DNA from: SXIZ01 sp040079795
GTDB taxonomy: Bacteria > Pseudomonadota > Gammaproteobacteria > Methylococcales > Methylomonadaceae
Assembly: GCA_040079795.1 (NCBI GenBank)
Contig: JBEBJQ010000005.1
Coordinates: 1-64,000, forward strand
Length of the DNA: 64,000 nt
Reading direction: 5' to 3'
Both the position numbers and the translations under genes were made by a program. The notes beneath the pieces were generated by a model. It did not search any database. It was not told the DNA's origin and saw nothing but the letters and a program-made list of their open reading frames with translations. The first letter of the stretch is position 1. Every line of letters begins with the position of its first letter. Below are positions 52,243 to 62,279 of the stretch, in pieces.

Positions 52243-55200
52243 TTACCGGTATTTTATTTCAATCGCTTCTTTACCCAGCCAGCGGCGCAAACGGATGAGT
52301 AATTCATCTTGAGGGCGCACACGCCATTGGTCACCTAATTGTAAAGAGGCTTTTGCAACTGGCATTTGATAATGCAGTTGAATCGGGCAGTTGCCGTTTT
52401 GATACGGTTGCAAAACTTCCCGTAAGCGCAGTATAAATTCATCAATGGACACGCCTTCTGGCCAAGCCAGGAGGATTGCCCTGGCAAAACCTTCCCGTGC
52501 TTGCTCAATACTGTAAAGCTTTTCAGTGGTCAGTCTTAAAGAATTTGAAAAATCATCAACACTCACCGAACCCTCAGCGACGATGAGTGAATCTTTACTT
52601 AAAATATCCCGGTATTTTTCATAGGTGTCTCCAAACGCGGCGACTTCAATCCGGCCAGTGCGGTCATCCAAAGTCGCAAAGCCCATGTTTTTGCCACCTT
52701 TAGTTTGACGCGTGCGCATTTCCACTACTAAACCCGCAATTCGTGCAGATTGTTTATTTTTGCTGCGTTCTGCATCCGCGATCAAATTGGCGATACAGCC
52801 ATTGGTGATAAATTTTAATTCAGGCTCATATTGGTCAATCGGATGACCGGTTAAATATAAACCCAGTACCAGTTTTTCAGCATTTAAACGCTCGATATCT
52901 GACCACGGTTCAATGTTTTGTAACGTATCAAAAGTATCCAGCTGAGTATTGGAAGCCTCACTGGCCTCTAATCCAAACAAATCGCTTTGTCCGGTTTCTG
53001 CCATTTTGCCGTGTTGTTCAGCGATTTTTAAAACCGTAGGTAACTCAGCCAACAATGCCGCACGATTGGGATCAAAATTATCAAAAGCACCGGCTTTAAT
53101 TAATGCCTCCAGAACGCGGCGGTTCACTTTCCGTAAATCAACCCGTTTACAAAAATCGCCCAATCCCTTAAAAAGTCCATTGGTATGACGTTCTTGAATA
53201 ACATCGTCAATCGCGTTTTCGCCTACGCCTTTAATTGCGCCCATACCATAAATGATCGCGTCTTGTGATGGGCTTAACTGCTTGACGGTAAAGCGAAAGT
53301 AAGAGCTATTAATATCCGGCGGATTTATCACCAGTTTCATTTGTCGGCATTCTTCAATCAAGATCACGACTTTATCGGTATTATCCATATCTGAGGACAA
53401 CACCGCCGCCATAAACGCCGCCGGGTAATGGGTTTTTAACCAGGCTGTTTGATAAGCAACTAACGCGTAGGCCGCAGAATGCGATTTATTAAAACCGTAA
53501 CCGGCAAATTTTTCCATTAAATCGAAAGTATAGGTTGCTATTGATTCTTCGATTTGATTAGCAACTGCACCAGTGGTGAATTTTTCACGTTCTTTCGCCA
53601 TTTCTTCCGGTTTCTTTTTACCCATCGCACGGCGCAACATATCCGCGCCGCCGAGGGTGTAACCTGCCAACTCTCTGGCTATTTGCATCACTTGCTCCTG
53701 ATACAAAATAACGCCGTTGGTCGGTTTCAAGATCGGTATCAATGCCGGATGCGCATACTCTGCTGTCGCACCATGTTTTACATTGATGTAATCATCCACC
53801 ATCCCGGATTCTAAGGGGCCTGGGCGGAACAGAGCCACCAGGGCAATAATGTCATCAAAACAATCCGGCTTTAGCTTCCTTATGAGTTCCTTCATGCCAC
53901 GGGATTCCAATTGGAATACCGCTGTGGTTTGGCTTTTGGTTAATAAATCGTAAGAAGCTTTATCATCACGGGGAATTTGGGTAATATCCAGTGGCTCTTC
54001 ACCTTCTGCCAAGCGTTTTTTATTAATGGTTTGCAACGCCCAATCAATAATAGTGAGCGTACGCAGACCCAAAAAATCGAACTTAACCAAACCGACAGCT
54101 TCAACATCGTCCTTATCAAACTGGGTAACTAAATTGCCGCCGCCTTGCTCGCAATACAAAGGCGTAAAATCGGTAAGCTTGGTCGGCGAGATAACCACCC
54201 CGCCTGCGTGTTTGCCAGCATTCCTTATCGTGCCTTCCAAGGATAACGCCATGTTAATCAGTGTCTTAACTTCCTCATCAGACTCGTAGCGCTGCTTTAA
54301 TTCCGGGCTGTCTTTTAATGCTTTATCCAGGGTCATGCCAATTTCAAACGGCACCAGTTTCGATAAACCATCTACAAAACCATAGCCAAAGCCTAAAACC
54401 CTGCCGACATCGCGAATAACCGCTTTGGCAGCCATCGAACCATAAGTAATAATTTGCGATACATGATCACGGCCATAATGATCGGCGACATAAGCAATGA
54501 CTTCATCGCGTCTGTCCATACAAAAATCCACGTCGAAATCCGGCATAGAAACCCGTTCAGGATTTAAGAATCGCTCAAACAACAAATCAAATTCAATCGG
54601 GTCAAGGTCGGTAATTTTTAACGCATATGCCACCAAAGACCCGGCTCCGGAACCGCGCCCGGGTCCAACCGGGATTAAGTTATTTTTTGCCCATTGGATG
54701 AAATCTGCCACAATCATAAAATAGCCGGGGAAACCCATTTGGATGATTACATCCAGTTCAATTTGTAAGCGTTCATCATAGGCGCGACGATTATCTTCCG
54801 GTGAACCTTTACCAACTGCTGGATAATGTTTTAGGCGTTCTTCTAAGCCTTCCCTAGATGCCTGAGTAAAAAATTCCGCCAGCGTCATCCCAGAAGGTAC
54901 AGGAAAATCTGGTAGGTAATTTTCGCCTAAAGTTAATTCGATGTTACAACGTTTAGCAATTTCAACAGTGTTGGTAATAGCCTCAGGAATATCTGCAAAC
55001 AATGCTTGCATCTCCGCAGAAGTCCGTAAATATTGCTGATTGGTATAGTCTTTGGGACGACGGGTATCATCCAATACTCGTCCTTGATTGATGCACACCC
55101 GCACTTCATGGGCTTCAAAATCAGCGCTATCCATGAACCGCACATCATTGGTTGCGACCACCGGCAAATCCAATTCTACCGCTAATTGCACGGCAGCATT

Positions 55201-55743
55201 TACATACCGGTTTTCATCATTTTTGCCGACACGCTGCAATTCAATATAATAACTATCGGGAAAAAGCGCCGCCCACTTACGTGCCTGTTGTTTGGCCAAA
55301 GGGATTTTTTCAGCCAATAAAGCGCGTCCCACATCGCCTTCCATAGCCCCTGATAACGCAATCAAACCAGTATGATTATTAATCAACCAATCTACTTGTA
55401 ACATGGGAATACCCTGATGCTGTCCTTCCTGATATGCTCTGGAAATCAACTCAGTCAGCGTAACATAGCCAACTTTATTTTTAACCAATAAGGTTAAGCG
55501 GAAAGGATTGCCTGGTTCATCCGGGTTAAACAGCCAAACATCAGCTCCCGCTATGGGTTTGATGCCAGAAGAAAGTGCGGCACGGTAAAATTTAACTAAA
55601 GAAAATAGATTGGCATTTTCAGTAATGGCAACGGCGGGTGACCCTTGCGCGAGCAATTTTTTTACAAGCGGTTTGATTTTTATAATACCGTCTACTAACG
55701 AGAATTCGCTATGTAAACGAAGGTGAACGAAATCTGGCTGCAT
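52243..55743 (-). CDS. dnaE: DNA polymerase III subunit alpha
   Basis: A 1166-residue replicative polymerase. The N-terminal PHP domain begins FVHLRLHSEFSLVDG. The palm has GPGRGSGAGSLVAY and MPDFDVDFCMDRR (catalytic aspartates), with SQIITYGSMAAKAVIRDVGR and HAGGVVIS. Later FNKSHSAAYALVAYQTAWLK, helix-hairpin-helix and an OB-fold (IAGLVVEMRTRQTKGGKNMGF). Length fits gammaproteobacterial DnaE1. It follows rnhB at a 295-base distance; accA is not downstream. Confidence 0.97.
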   Translation of the reverse strand: MQPDFVHLRLHSEFSLVDGIIKIKPLVKKLLAQGSPAVAITENANLFSLVKFYRAALSSGIKPIAGADVWLFNPDEPGNPFRLTLLVKNKVGYVTLTELISRAYQEGQHQGIPMLQVDWLINNHTGLIALSGAMEGDVGRALLAEKIPLAKQQARKWAALFPDSYYIELQRVGKNDENRYVNAAVQLAVELDLPVVATNDVRFMDSADFEAHEVRVCINQGRVLDDTRRPKDYTNQQYLRTSAEMQALFADIPEAITNTVEIAKRCNIELTLGENYLPDFPVPSGMTLAEFFTQASREGLEERLKHYPAVGKGSPEDNRRAYDERLQIELDVIIQMGFPGYFMIVADFIQWAKNNLIPVGPGRGSGAGSLVAYALKITDLDPIEFDLLFERFLNPERVSMPDFDVDFCMDRRDEVIAYVADHYGRDHVSQIITYGSMAAKAVIRDVGRVLGFGYGFVDGLSKLVPFEIGMTLDKALKDSPELKQRYESDEEVKTLINMALSLEGTIRNAGKHAGGVVISPTKLTDFTPLYCEQGGGNLVTQFDKDDVEAVGLVKFDFLGLRTLTIIDWALQTINKKRLAEGEEPLDITQIPRDDKASYDLLTKSQTTAVFQLESRGMKELIRKLKPDCFDDIIALVALFRPGPLESGMVDDYINVKHGATAEYAHPALIPILKPTNGVILYQEQVMQIARELAGYTLGGADMLRRAMGKKKPEEMAKEREKFTTGAVANQIEESIATYTFDLMEKFAGYGFNKSHSAAYALVAYQTAWLKTHYPAAFMAAVLSSDMDNTDKVVILIEECRQMKLVINPPDINSSYFRFTVKQLSPSQDAIIYGMGAIKGVGENAIDDVIQERHTNGLFKGLGDFCKRVDLRKVNRRVLEALIKAGAFDNFDPNRAALLAELPTVLKIAEQHGKMAETGQSDLFGLEASEASNTQLDTFDTLQNIEPWSDIERLNAEKLVLGLYLTGHPIDQYEPELKFITNGCIANLIADAERSKNKQSARIAGLVVEMRTRQTKGGKNMGFATLDDRTGRIEVAAFGDTYEKYRDILSKDSLIVAEGSVSVDDFSNSLRLTTEKLYSIEQAREGFARAILLAWPEGVSIDEFILRLREVLQPYQNGNCPIQLHYQMPVAKASLQLGDQWRVRPQDELLIRLRRWLGKEAIEIKYR

Positions 55744-55881
55744 AAGTTATCGCAATAATAAATCTGATTTATACGGGAAATCTCGTGGCACAATCAAATA
55801 CCGGCATAACCATTCTAATTGGCTGGCCGGCTCAAAAAATTTTAACAATACTTTGCGTTATTGCTGCAATAGGGGAAAACA

Positions 55882-56031
55882 GTGGAATACCGAAATCCTT
55901 GGGCACGGCAGTATGACCCGCAATTTTTCGATCATGCCCGGTATCAGTGTAATAGCGAGTTCGATGGACAAGCCAATGATTGTCACGAGTTAACGCATAC
56001 CCTTTTAGCAGGAACACTTAAAAATGAGTAG
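55882..56031 (+). CDS. Possible small protein between dnaE and rnhB
   Basis: GTG-started frame of 49 residues (NPWARQYDPQFFDHARYQC, then NDCHELTHTLL) with an AGGGGAAA ribosome-site-like run. The composition looks protein-like, with three Cys/His-rich clusters, but no family is recognised. It is antisense to nothing. Offered as a candidate only. Confidence 0.25.
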   Translation: MEYRNPWARQYDPQFFDHARYQCNSEFDGQANDCHELTHTLLAGTLKNE

Positions 56032-56038
56032 TTATCGT

Positions 56039-56611
56039 TTAAGTACAATAGGGTTTTATTGGGGCAAAAGAGCGCCGGTGTAGGGGTGTGATGCCCAATA
56101 GTTGAATTTTTTGTAGATGTAAAGCAGTAGGGTAACCTTTATGTTGTGCGAATTCGTAATCCGGATAAAGCGCGTGCAAAAACGCCATCTCACTATCACG
56201 TGCCACTTTAGCCAAAATAGAAGCTGCCGAAATTGCTGGAATTAACAAATCGCCTTTAACAATAGTTTCACAAGGATCATTGATTGGCGGTTTTTGATTA
56301 CCATCGACTAGAATGCAATCCGGCTTAACGGTCAGCATCTTGAAGGCTCGACTCATCGCTAACAATGAAGCTTGTAAAATATTGATCCGATCAATCTCAC
56401 TCGGCTCGCTACGCCCAATCGCCCAACTTAAGGCATTTTGTTTAATTATCGCAGCTAATGCGGCACGTTGTTTGGGTGATAATTTTTTAGAATCGGTTAA
56501 ACCCAAGATGGGTTTAGCTGGATCAAGGATAACAGCTGCTGCAAATACTGCGCCTGCAAGACATCCACGTCCCACTTCGTCAATACCTGCAATTAACTCT
56601 GGCGCTACTAT
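56039..56611 (-). CDS. rnhB: Ribonuclease HII, non-canonical start
   Basis: Removes ribonucleotides from DNA duplexes. The frame carries GIDEVGRGCLAGAV (first catalytic Asp and Glu), DSKKLSPKQR, ILVDGNQ, KGDLLIPAISAASILAKVARD (other acidic residues) and FAQHKGYPTALH, matching E. coli RNase HII throughout. The only ATG/GTG/TTG near the start is GTG 56575, which would remove the catalytic GIDE segment. Upstream to the in-frame TAG (56624) no usual start exists. Candidates are ATA 56611, overlapping the lpxA TAG as ATAG, or ATT 56593. I set the limit at 56611. About 190 residues. Confidence 0.85.
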   Translation of the reverse strand: MVAPELIAGIDEVGRGCLAGAVFAAAVILDPAKPILGLTDSKKLSPKQRAALAAIIKQNALSWAIGRSEPSEIDRINILQASLLAMSRAFKMLTVKPDCILVDGNQKPPINDPCETIVKGDLLIPAISAASILAKVARDSEMAFLHALYPDYEFAQHKGYPTALHLQKIQLLGITPLHRRSFAPIKPYCT

Positions 56612-57378
56612 CGGAGTATACCTCTAGTGACATTGCGCAAAAAACTAACCATAATCGATAATTCTGTACATTCACCCGCGATGTCTTCCATCTCTTCAAT
56701 AGCATCTTCCAGACGCGCATTGGTTTTATATAAAATCTTATAGGACTTTCTAATTAATCTAATTGCTTCTGGGGAAATACCGTTGCGTTCCATACCCACA
56801 GAATTAATGCCATGTGGCCGGGTAGGGCTGCCACCTACCATCACAAAAGGTGGGATGTCTTGCGTAATCGCGCTACCCATTGCTGAAAAACTGAATTGGC
56901 CAATTTGGGTAAATTGATGCACTAAGGTAAAGCCACCCAAAATCGCATGATTGCCTAAATGTACATGACCGGCTAAGGATGCGCCGTTGGCCATAATCAC
57001 ATGATTACCAACCACGCAATCATGCGCAACGTGTGTATAGGCCATAAACAAATTATCGTTGCCAATTTGGGTCAGCGAGCGGTCTTGCTTGGTACCCCGA
57101 TGCATGGTGGTAAATTCACGGATGATATTCCGGTCACCAATCTCCAGGCGCGTGACCTCAGCAGCATATTTTTTATCCTGGGGATCTTCGCCAATGGAAG
57201 CAAACTGATATATACGGTTGTCTTTACCGATAGCAATAGGTCCTTTTATGACTACATGTGAACCAATAACAGTGCCTGAGCCAATTTTGACGTGCGGACC
57301 AATCACCGAAAAAGGGCCGATAACCACGTCATCAGCTACTTCAGCACGTTTATCAACAACTGCTTTCGCGTCAATCAA
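56608..57378 (-). CDS. lpxA: UDP-N-acetylglucosamine O-acyltransferase
   Basis: A 256-residue left-handed beta-helix acyltransferase adding the first hydroxyacyl chain in lipid A synthesis. Hexapeptide repeats run through about residues 10-180 (VIGPFSVIGPHVKIGSGTVIG). The catalytic His lies in AYTHVAHDCVVGN, and PFVMVGGSPTRPHGINSVGMER follows. I choose TTG 57378 (reads M/L-I-D-A-K-A), which overlaps the fabZ stop as TTGA; a longer frame from 57402 only adds fabZ-overlapping sequence. Confidence 0.94.
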   Translation of the reverse strand: MIDAKAVVDKRAEVADDVVIGPFSVIGPHVKIGSGTVIGSHVVIKGPIAIGKDNRIYQFASIGEDPQDKKYAAEVTRLEIGDRNIIREFTTMHRGTKQDRSLTQIGNDNLFMAYTHVAHDCVVGNHVIMANGASLAGHVHLGNHAILGGFTLVHQFTQIGQFSFSAMGSAITQDIPPFVMVGGSPTRPHGINSVGMERNGISPEAIRLIRKSYKILYKTNARLEDAIEEMEDIAGECTELSIMVSFLRNVTRGILR

Positions 57379-57827
57379 GATTCTTCTACCGCAGCCGCAC
57401 AACGAATATTAGCACTGGCAACAAACTCACCATCAACTTCAGCACGACAATCAAATGCCCAAATATTTTGCCGGGTTTTCACAAAGGTTGCTTCCAGCAT
57501 CAATTGATCACCGGGGACAACAGGCCGTTTAAACTTAGCCTTATCAATGCCAACCAGATAATAGATCATGCCCTTACCGAGCACATCTGGAGCGGTCTCA
57601 GATGCCAATAAACCAGTTGCCTGAGCTAAAGCTTCTAAAATAAGTACGCCCGGCATAATCGGCTTTTGTGGAAAATGCCCCTGAAAGAATGGTTCATTGT
57701 AAGTAACATTTTTTAAACCCAATAACCTAACGCCGGGCTCGCATTCAACAACCCGATCAATAAGCAAAAAAGGATATCGATGTGGTAAAAAATCTTGAAT
57801 TTGTAAAATATCTAATTTAATCGACAT
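57375..57827 (-). CDS. fabZ: 3-hydroxyacyl-ACP dehydratase FabZ
   Basis: A 150-residue hot-dog-fold dehydratase of fatty acid synthesis. It has DILQIQDFLPHRYPFLLIDRV, the catalytic His in FQGHFPQKPIMPGVLILEALAQ with the following Glu, and DKAKFKRPVVPGDQL. It is coupled to lpxA by overlap. The gene usually found just upstream, lpxD, is absent: 212 bases separate fabZ from skp. Confidence 0.96.
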   Translation of the reverse strand: MSIKLDILQIQDFLPHRYPFLLIDRVVECEPGVRLLGLKNVTYNEPFFQGHFPQKPIMPGVLILEALAQATGLLASETAPDVLGKGMIYYLVGIDKAKFKRPVVPGDQLMLEATFVKTRQNIWAFDCRAEVDGEFVASANIRCAAAVEES

Positions 57828-58039
57828 AGGTTTAAGGTTTGATTCATTGAATTGAGATTTAATAGGATGATCATCTCATGTTACTTACAACTAAACGACT
57901 TTTGTTTTAAAGCAACACAGAAAAACTCGGGTACTTAATCTCAAAAGCCACATATAAAACAATACACTGTATAATTTATAGGGAAATAAATACAAACTAA
58001 ACAGGCGTTAAAGCACCACCCTATATTTAATAGGACTTA

Positions 58040-58540
58040 CTATTCTGGGACAGAAGTCAACCTTTTTTGGACTTGCGCAGTAACATCCAGTTGATCAGCA
58101 GCAAAAATCACCCCATCAGTTAACAATAAATCATAGCCATCATCTTTCGCTAAAGCGCGAATAACCTCAACAATTCGGCGTTGCAGCTTACCTAATTCTT
58201 CGTTACGACGCATATTAAAATCTTCACTGAACTCTTGTTGCGCACGTTTTGCTTCACGTTGTTTACCGGCTAAATCTTTTTCCAGATTACGCCGCTCAGA
58301 CTCGCTCATGACTGCTGCGTCTTTTGCCATTTTTTCTTCCAAGCCCTGAATTTCTTTTTGTTGCGAAACCAGCGCTTTATCACGTGGAGAAAACTCTTTC
58401 TCCAAGCGTTTTTTTGCACTTTCCGCTTGTGGGGCTTTTTCCAATACTTTTGGAACATTTACAAAGCCGATTTTAAGTTCAGCAGCACAAATATTAGCTA
58501 CAACCATTAATCCAAAAAATAATACTATTCTCTTTTTCAT
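58040..58540 (-). CDS. skp: OmpH/Skp-family periplasmic chaperone
   Basis: A 166-residue protein with a signal peptide (1-19), KIGFVNVPKVLEKAPQ, a long charged coiled-coil (about 40-115, rich in E/K/Q/R), and a C-terminal AKDDGYDLLLTDGVIFA motif. It holds unfolded outer-membrane proteins on the way to the BAM complex. Position directly downstream of bamA confirms the call. Confidence 0.94.
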   Translation of the reverse strand: MKKRIVLFFGLMVVANICAAELKIGFVNVPKVLEKAPQAESAKKRLEKEFSPRDKALVSQQKEIQGLEEKMAKDAAVMSESERRNLEKDLAGKQREAKRAQQEFSEDFNMRRNEELGKLQRRIVEVIRALAKDDGYDLLLTDGVIFAADQLDVTAQVQKRLTSVPE

Positions 58541-58769
58541 TGTTAAATCAATTTACTCTTAAAAATAACGTACTGAGGTACGGTGCCTTTCCTGTCTTAA
58601 AATCACCCTTATGAAATCAAGCAGGCATAAATTTCCCCGGCTACAACCAGATTCATTCTGATTTACAGCGTCCGTCGTTACCAACAGACTTAAACGGGTT
58701 AAGCCTTATCCAGCGTTGCTTGGCAGCGGCTAACTGTTACAGTCGTAATAGGGTTGCGGATGATCAAAA

Positions 58770-61166
58770 CTAAAAATTTTGTCCAAATGAAAATTGGAAT
58801 AATCTATCGTTATCTTTAACTTGTTGATCTATGCCACTACTGTCTTTGTAAGCCACTTCTTTCTTGTTAATAGGATACGCGACGCTCACTGCCAAGGCAC
58901 CGAACGGTGAAAGCCATTCGCCGGAAAGGCCCGCCGAATAACGCATATATCTGCTGGCATCATTAAAATCTACACCTTCAAACACTGAACCCGCATCCAA
59001 AAAAGCGCCTAAACGCACAGATTTAAGATCTTCAACAAATGGTACAGGAAAAAATAATTCAGCGTTACCAACCACTTTACTGGAAGCGCCTATTGGATTA
59101 CCCGTCGAATCTCTAGGGCCTAAAGTATTGTCGTTATATCCACGTACCGACCGAACACCACCGTTAAAGTAGTTTTCGAAAAACGGTAAAGTACTGCCAC
59201 CTCGCTGCTTATCATAGCTGTCACCGTAAGCTATTTCACCACGCAGCCTAAAAGTAAGATCCTTGGCTATAGAAAAGTAATGTTGATGATTGTAATCGAC
59301 TTTATAAAACAGCAAATCACTTCCCGGTATGGTTGACAAGGCAGAAAAACGTTGCTGACCACCTTGAGTCGGCATGATCATACGATTTAAGGTATCGTGT
59401 GTCCAACCTAAACCTGCCGAAAAGGTTAAGTAATCCTCTTTACTTCTACAGTCTACAGGAAGCCTTGGATCTTTGTTAAGATCGTTGACACAAGTCTGGT
59501 TGTCATCATTGATGAATCGGGTAATCTCAGCGGAAGAATTATCCGTAGACTTTAGCTTGGTGTTTTTAATATCCAAATTGAAACGCAAGCGATCAAATTC
59601 ATTCAATGGAATACCAAAATTAACGCCTGCAAAAGCAACGTCGGTATTATAGCGCGCAATGTTCGCTTGTCCCGCGTTCCGGGTTCTGTAGCCCAAGTCA
59701 TAGCCGACACTGATGCCGTCTGGCGTAAAATAAGGATTTAAAAAGCCCAGGCTATATTCAGTTGAAATATTGCTATTATTAAAAGCGAGATTAACCCGCT
59801 TGCCTGATCCAAAAATATTATCTTGTGACACGTTGGCATTAAATACGATGCCTTGGGTTTGTGAAAAACCAACGCCCGCCATGATATTACCCGAAGATTT
59901 TTCAGTCACGGAATAGTTCACGTCAATCTGGTCAGCAGCACCTACAACCGGCGGGGTTTCAACGTTAACGCTCTCAAAGTAGCCCAAACGTTCCAGACGG
60001 GTTTTTGAACGCTCAATTTGCGAGGTGGATGCCCAGCTGGACTCCATTTGCCGCATTTCGCGGCGTAATACCTCATCCCGCGTTTTGGTATTGCCCATCA
60101 TATTCACACGGCGAACATACACTCGTTTACCTGGATCCACAAAAAAAGTCATGTCCACGGTTTTATGGTTAACATTAATATCCGGCACCATATTCACGTT
60201 GGCAAAGGCATAGCCTTCATCCCCTAAACGGTCAGAAATAGCTTTAGAAGTTTCTGTTGCACTTTTACGGGAGAATATTTCGCCAGGACCTATCTTGACC
60301 AATTTAACCAATTCTTCAGGTTTAACAATCAAATTACCCGCGACTTTAACTTTGTCGAGTACAAACAAATCACCTTCTTTAATGTTAATGGTGACATATA
60401 TGCCTTTCTTGTCTGGAGTAATAGCCACTTGCGTAGAGTCAATCGAAAAATTAATATAGCCACGGTCTAAGTAGTAAGACCGTAATTTTTCAAGGTCAGC
60501 TGCAAGCTTTTGCTTGGCATACTGGTCATTTTTGGTATAAAAAGACAATAAATTTGAGGTGCTTAATTCAAACTCGGACAATAATTTACTGGTTTCGAAA
60601 GCCGTATTGCCAACAATATTAATTTGCTGGATTTTAGCAGCTTGGCCTTCAGATATATTGATTTGGATGCTTACCCGGTTCCGCTCGGCATTTGTAACAT
60701 CGGTGGTGATTTTTAAACCATATTTACCGTGACTGTAATACTGGCGCCTTAATTCCTGCTCAACTTTATCTAACACCTGGCGGTTAAAAACCTGCCCTTC
60801 TGTGAGGCCGATTTTTTTTAAGGCTTTACCTAAATCTTCTTTACTCAGATCTTTATTACCTTCAAAGACAATTTTAGCGATTGTTGGACGTTCAACAACA
60901 TTCACAATCAATGTCGACCCTTCATGTTTTAAAGCGACATCTTTAAAAAATCCGGTCTTAAATAAAGCCCTGATGGCTGGCGCAACATCTGCATCCGAAA
61001 ACTTTTCGCCAACATGAACCGGCAAAGAATCATACACAGCCCCTACAGTAATCCTTTGCAGACCATTAACTTTAATTTCGCTTACAGTAAAATCACCCGC
61101 ACTGTTTGCAGCGGGAGAAGCCAGTATGGATATGACTAGCAGTGACGGTATAAAAGGTGATTTCAT
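58770..61166 (-). CDS. bamA: Outer-membrane protein assembly factor BamA
   Basis: A 798-residue Omp85 protein. The signal peptide spans 1-22 (ending ANSAG). Five POTRA domains cover about 25-425 (ISEGQAAKIQQINIVGN and PGKRVYVRRVNMMGNTKTRDEVLRREMRQME are typical). A 16-strand barrel follows, with the loop-6 motif at VRGYNDNTLGPRD, ending in the C-terminal aromatic FSFGQNF. It inserts beta-barrel proteins into the outer membrane. It is 229 bases upstream of skp; rseP and other usual upstream genes are not present and epmA lies there instead. Confidence 0.97.
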   Translation of the reverse strand: MKSPFIPSLLVISILASPAANSAGDFTVSEIKVNGLQRITVGAVYDSLPVHVGEKFSDADVAPAIRALFKTGFFKDVALKHEGSTLIVNVVERPTIAKIVFEGNKDLSKEDLGKALKKIGLTEGQVFNRQVLDKVEQELRRQYYSHGKYGLKITTDVTNAERNRVSIQINISEGQAAKIQQINIVGNTAFETSKLLSEFELSTSNLLSFYTKNDQYAKQKLAADLEKLRSYYLDRGYINFSIDSTQVAITPDKKGIYVTINIKEGDLFVLDKVKVAGNLIVKPEELVKLVKIGPGEIFSRKSATETSKAISDRLGDEGYAFANVNMVPDINVNHKTVDMTFFVDPGKRVYVRRVNMMGNTKTRDEVLRREMRQMESSWASTSQIERSKTRLERLGYFESVNVETPPVVGAADQIDVNYSVTEKSSGNIMAGVGFSQTQGIVFNANVSQDNIFGSGKRVNLAFNNSNISTEYSLGFLNPYFTPDGISVGYDLGYRTRNAGQANIARYNTDVAFAGVNFGIPLNEFDRLRFNLDIKNTKLKSTDNSSAEITRFINDDNQTCVNDLNKDPRLPVDCRSKEDYLTFSAGLGWTHDTLNRMIMPTQGGQQRFSALSTIPGSDLLFYKVDYNHQHYFSIAKDLTFRLRGEIAYGDSYDKQRGGSTLPFFENYFNGGVRSVRGYNDNTLGPRDSTGNPIGASSKVVGNAELFFPVPFVEDLKSVRLGAFLDAGSVFEGVDFNDASRYMRYSAGLSGEWLSPFGALAVSVAYPINKKEVAYKDSSGIDQQVKDNDRLFQFSFGQNF

Positions 61167-61253
61167 GAATTAATTAATCTCTAACAACAATGCGTTAATT
61201 CTTTGGATTGTAACATATTCTATTGAGCGTCGGGCAGCCACATTAAAACAGAT

Positions 61254-62279
61254 TTAAACCCTATATCGGGAGAAGCTCAGCACATGCTCAATCGACTCAT
61301 TTCCAGAGAGCAACATTAACACGCGGTCTAACCCGATTGCAATACCTGCACAGTCGGGTAAACCAGACTGTAAAGCCGCTAAAAATTTTAAATCTTTTGC
61401 AACTGATGGTAGTTTTTTTTGCCGACGCAGCGCTTGCTCATTTTCAAAGCGCTGCTCCTGCTCATCAGCATCGTTTAACTCAAAAAAACCATTACCCAAT
61501 TCAATCCCGTGCATAAATAACTCAACACGCTCCGCAATCCGCGAATCCTGCTGATTCAATCTGGCTAAAGACGCCTGGCAAGCCGGATAAGCGTAGACCA
61601 TTTCTAAATGGTTCGACCCTAAATGAGGCTGCACTTGCAAACTAAATAAAAAATCCAGCCAAAGACTATGCTCATGTCCGCAAATCCTGACGGCATCGGT
61701 TAAATTTTGCGCCAGCGCATATGTAGAATACGCCTCAAAATCAAAACAAAGCGCATCCAGACCGGTATAACGCTTAAAAACCTCACTGTAGGTATTTTTT
61801 TGGGTAGGCCTTAGTGGCTGGTAAGTTGCAAACCAACAACCAAATAACTGCGCCACTTCTTCCATTAATTGCGACAAATCAAAACCGATCCGATACCACT
61901 CCAATAGCGTAAATTCAGCATTATGAAAACGTCCAGCTTCACCATTGCGGAAAGCTTTACAAATCTGAAAAATACTCCCACTACCCGCCGCCAACAAACG
62001 TTTCATCGCAAATTCAGGGGACGTTTGCAAAAATAACGTCTGTTGTTCCTTTCCAAATTGGTAGTGGGTCTCAAAAAAAGCCAACTGCGGATCAGTTCCG
62101 GTAGCTGGTGCTAATACAGGCGTTTCAACTTCCAGCACCGAACGTGATGCAAAAAACGCCCGGGTCGCCGCCAACAGTTGAGCCCGTAAACGCAAATCGG
62201 CAATATTGCAGGTTGGTCGCCAGGTAATTTCAGCGCCAGATGTTTGCAAAACTGAGTTATTCTTTAAAACGGGAAACAT
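61254..62279 (-). CDS. epmA: EF-P beta-lysylation protein EpmA
   Basis: A 341-residue class II LysRS-like ligase that attaches (R)-beta-lysine to EF-P. It lacks the anticodon domain. Motifs: SVLEVETPVLAPATGTDPQL, LQTSPEFAMKRLLAAG, motif 2 CKAFRNGEAGRFHNAEFTLLEWYR, and motif 3 GIAIGLDRVLMLLSG. Start: ATG 62279 overlaps efp by 23 bases; TTG 62249 just after the efp stop is an alternative better aligned with E. coli. It sits immediately behind efp, its substrate gene. EpmB is not in the window. Confidence 0.93.
   Translation of the reverse strand: MFPVLKNNSVLQTSGAEITWRPTCNIADLRLRAQLLAATRAFFASRSVLEVETPVLAPATGTDPQLAFFETHYQFGKEQQTLFLQTSPEFAMKRLLAAGSGSIFQICKAFRNGEAGRFHNAEFTLLEWYRIGFDLSQLMEEVAQLFGCWFATYQPLRPTQKNTYSEVFKRYTGLDALCFDFEAYSTYALAQNLTDAVRICGHEHSLWLDFLFSLQVQPHLGSNHLEMVYAYPACQASLARLNQQDSRIAERVELFMHGIELGNGFFELNDADEQEQRFENEQALRRQKKLPSVAKDLKFLAALQSGLPDCAGIAIGLDRVLMLLSGNESIEHVLSFSRYRV

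Noticed and set aside
56039..56575. rnhB starting at GTG 56575
   Set aside because: It begins after the catalytic GIDE residues, so the enzyme would be inactive; the conserved segment is encoded just upstream.
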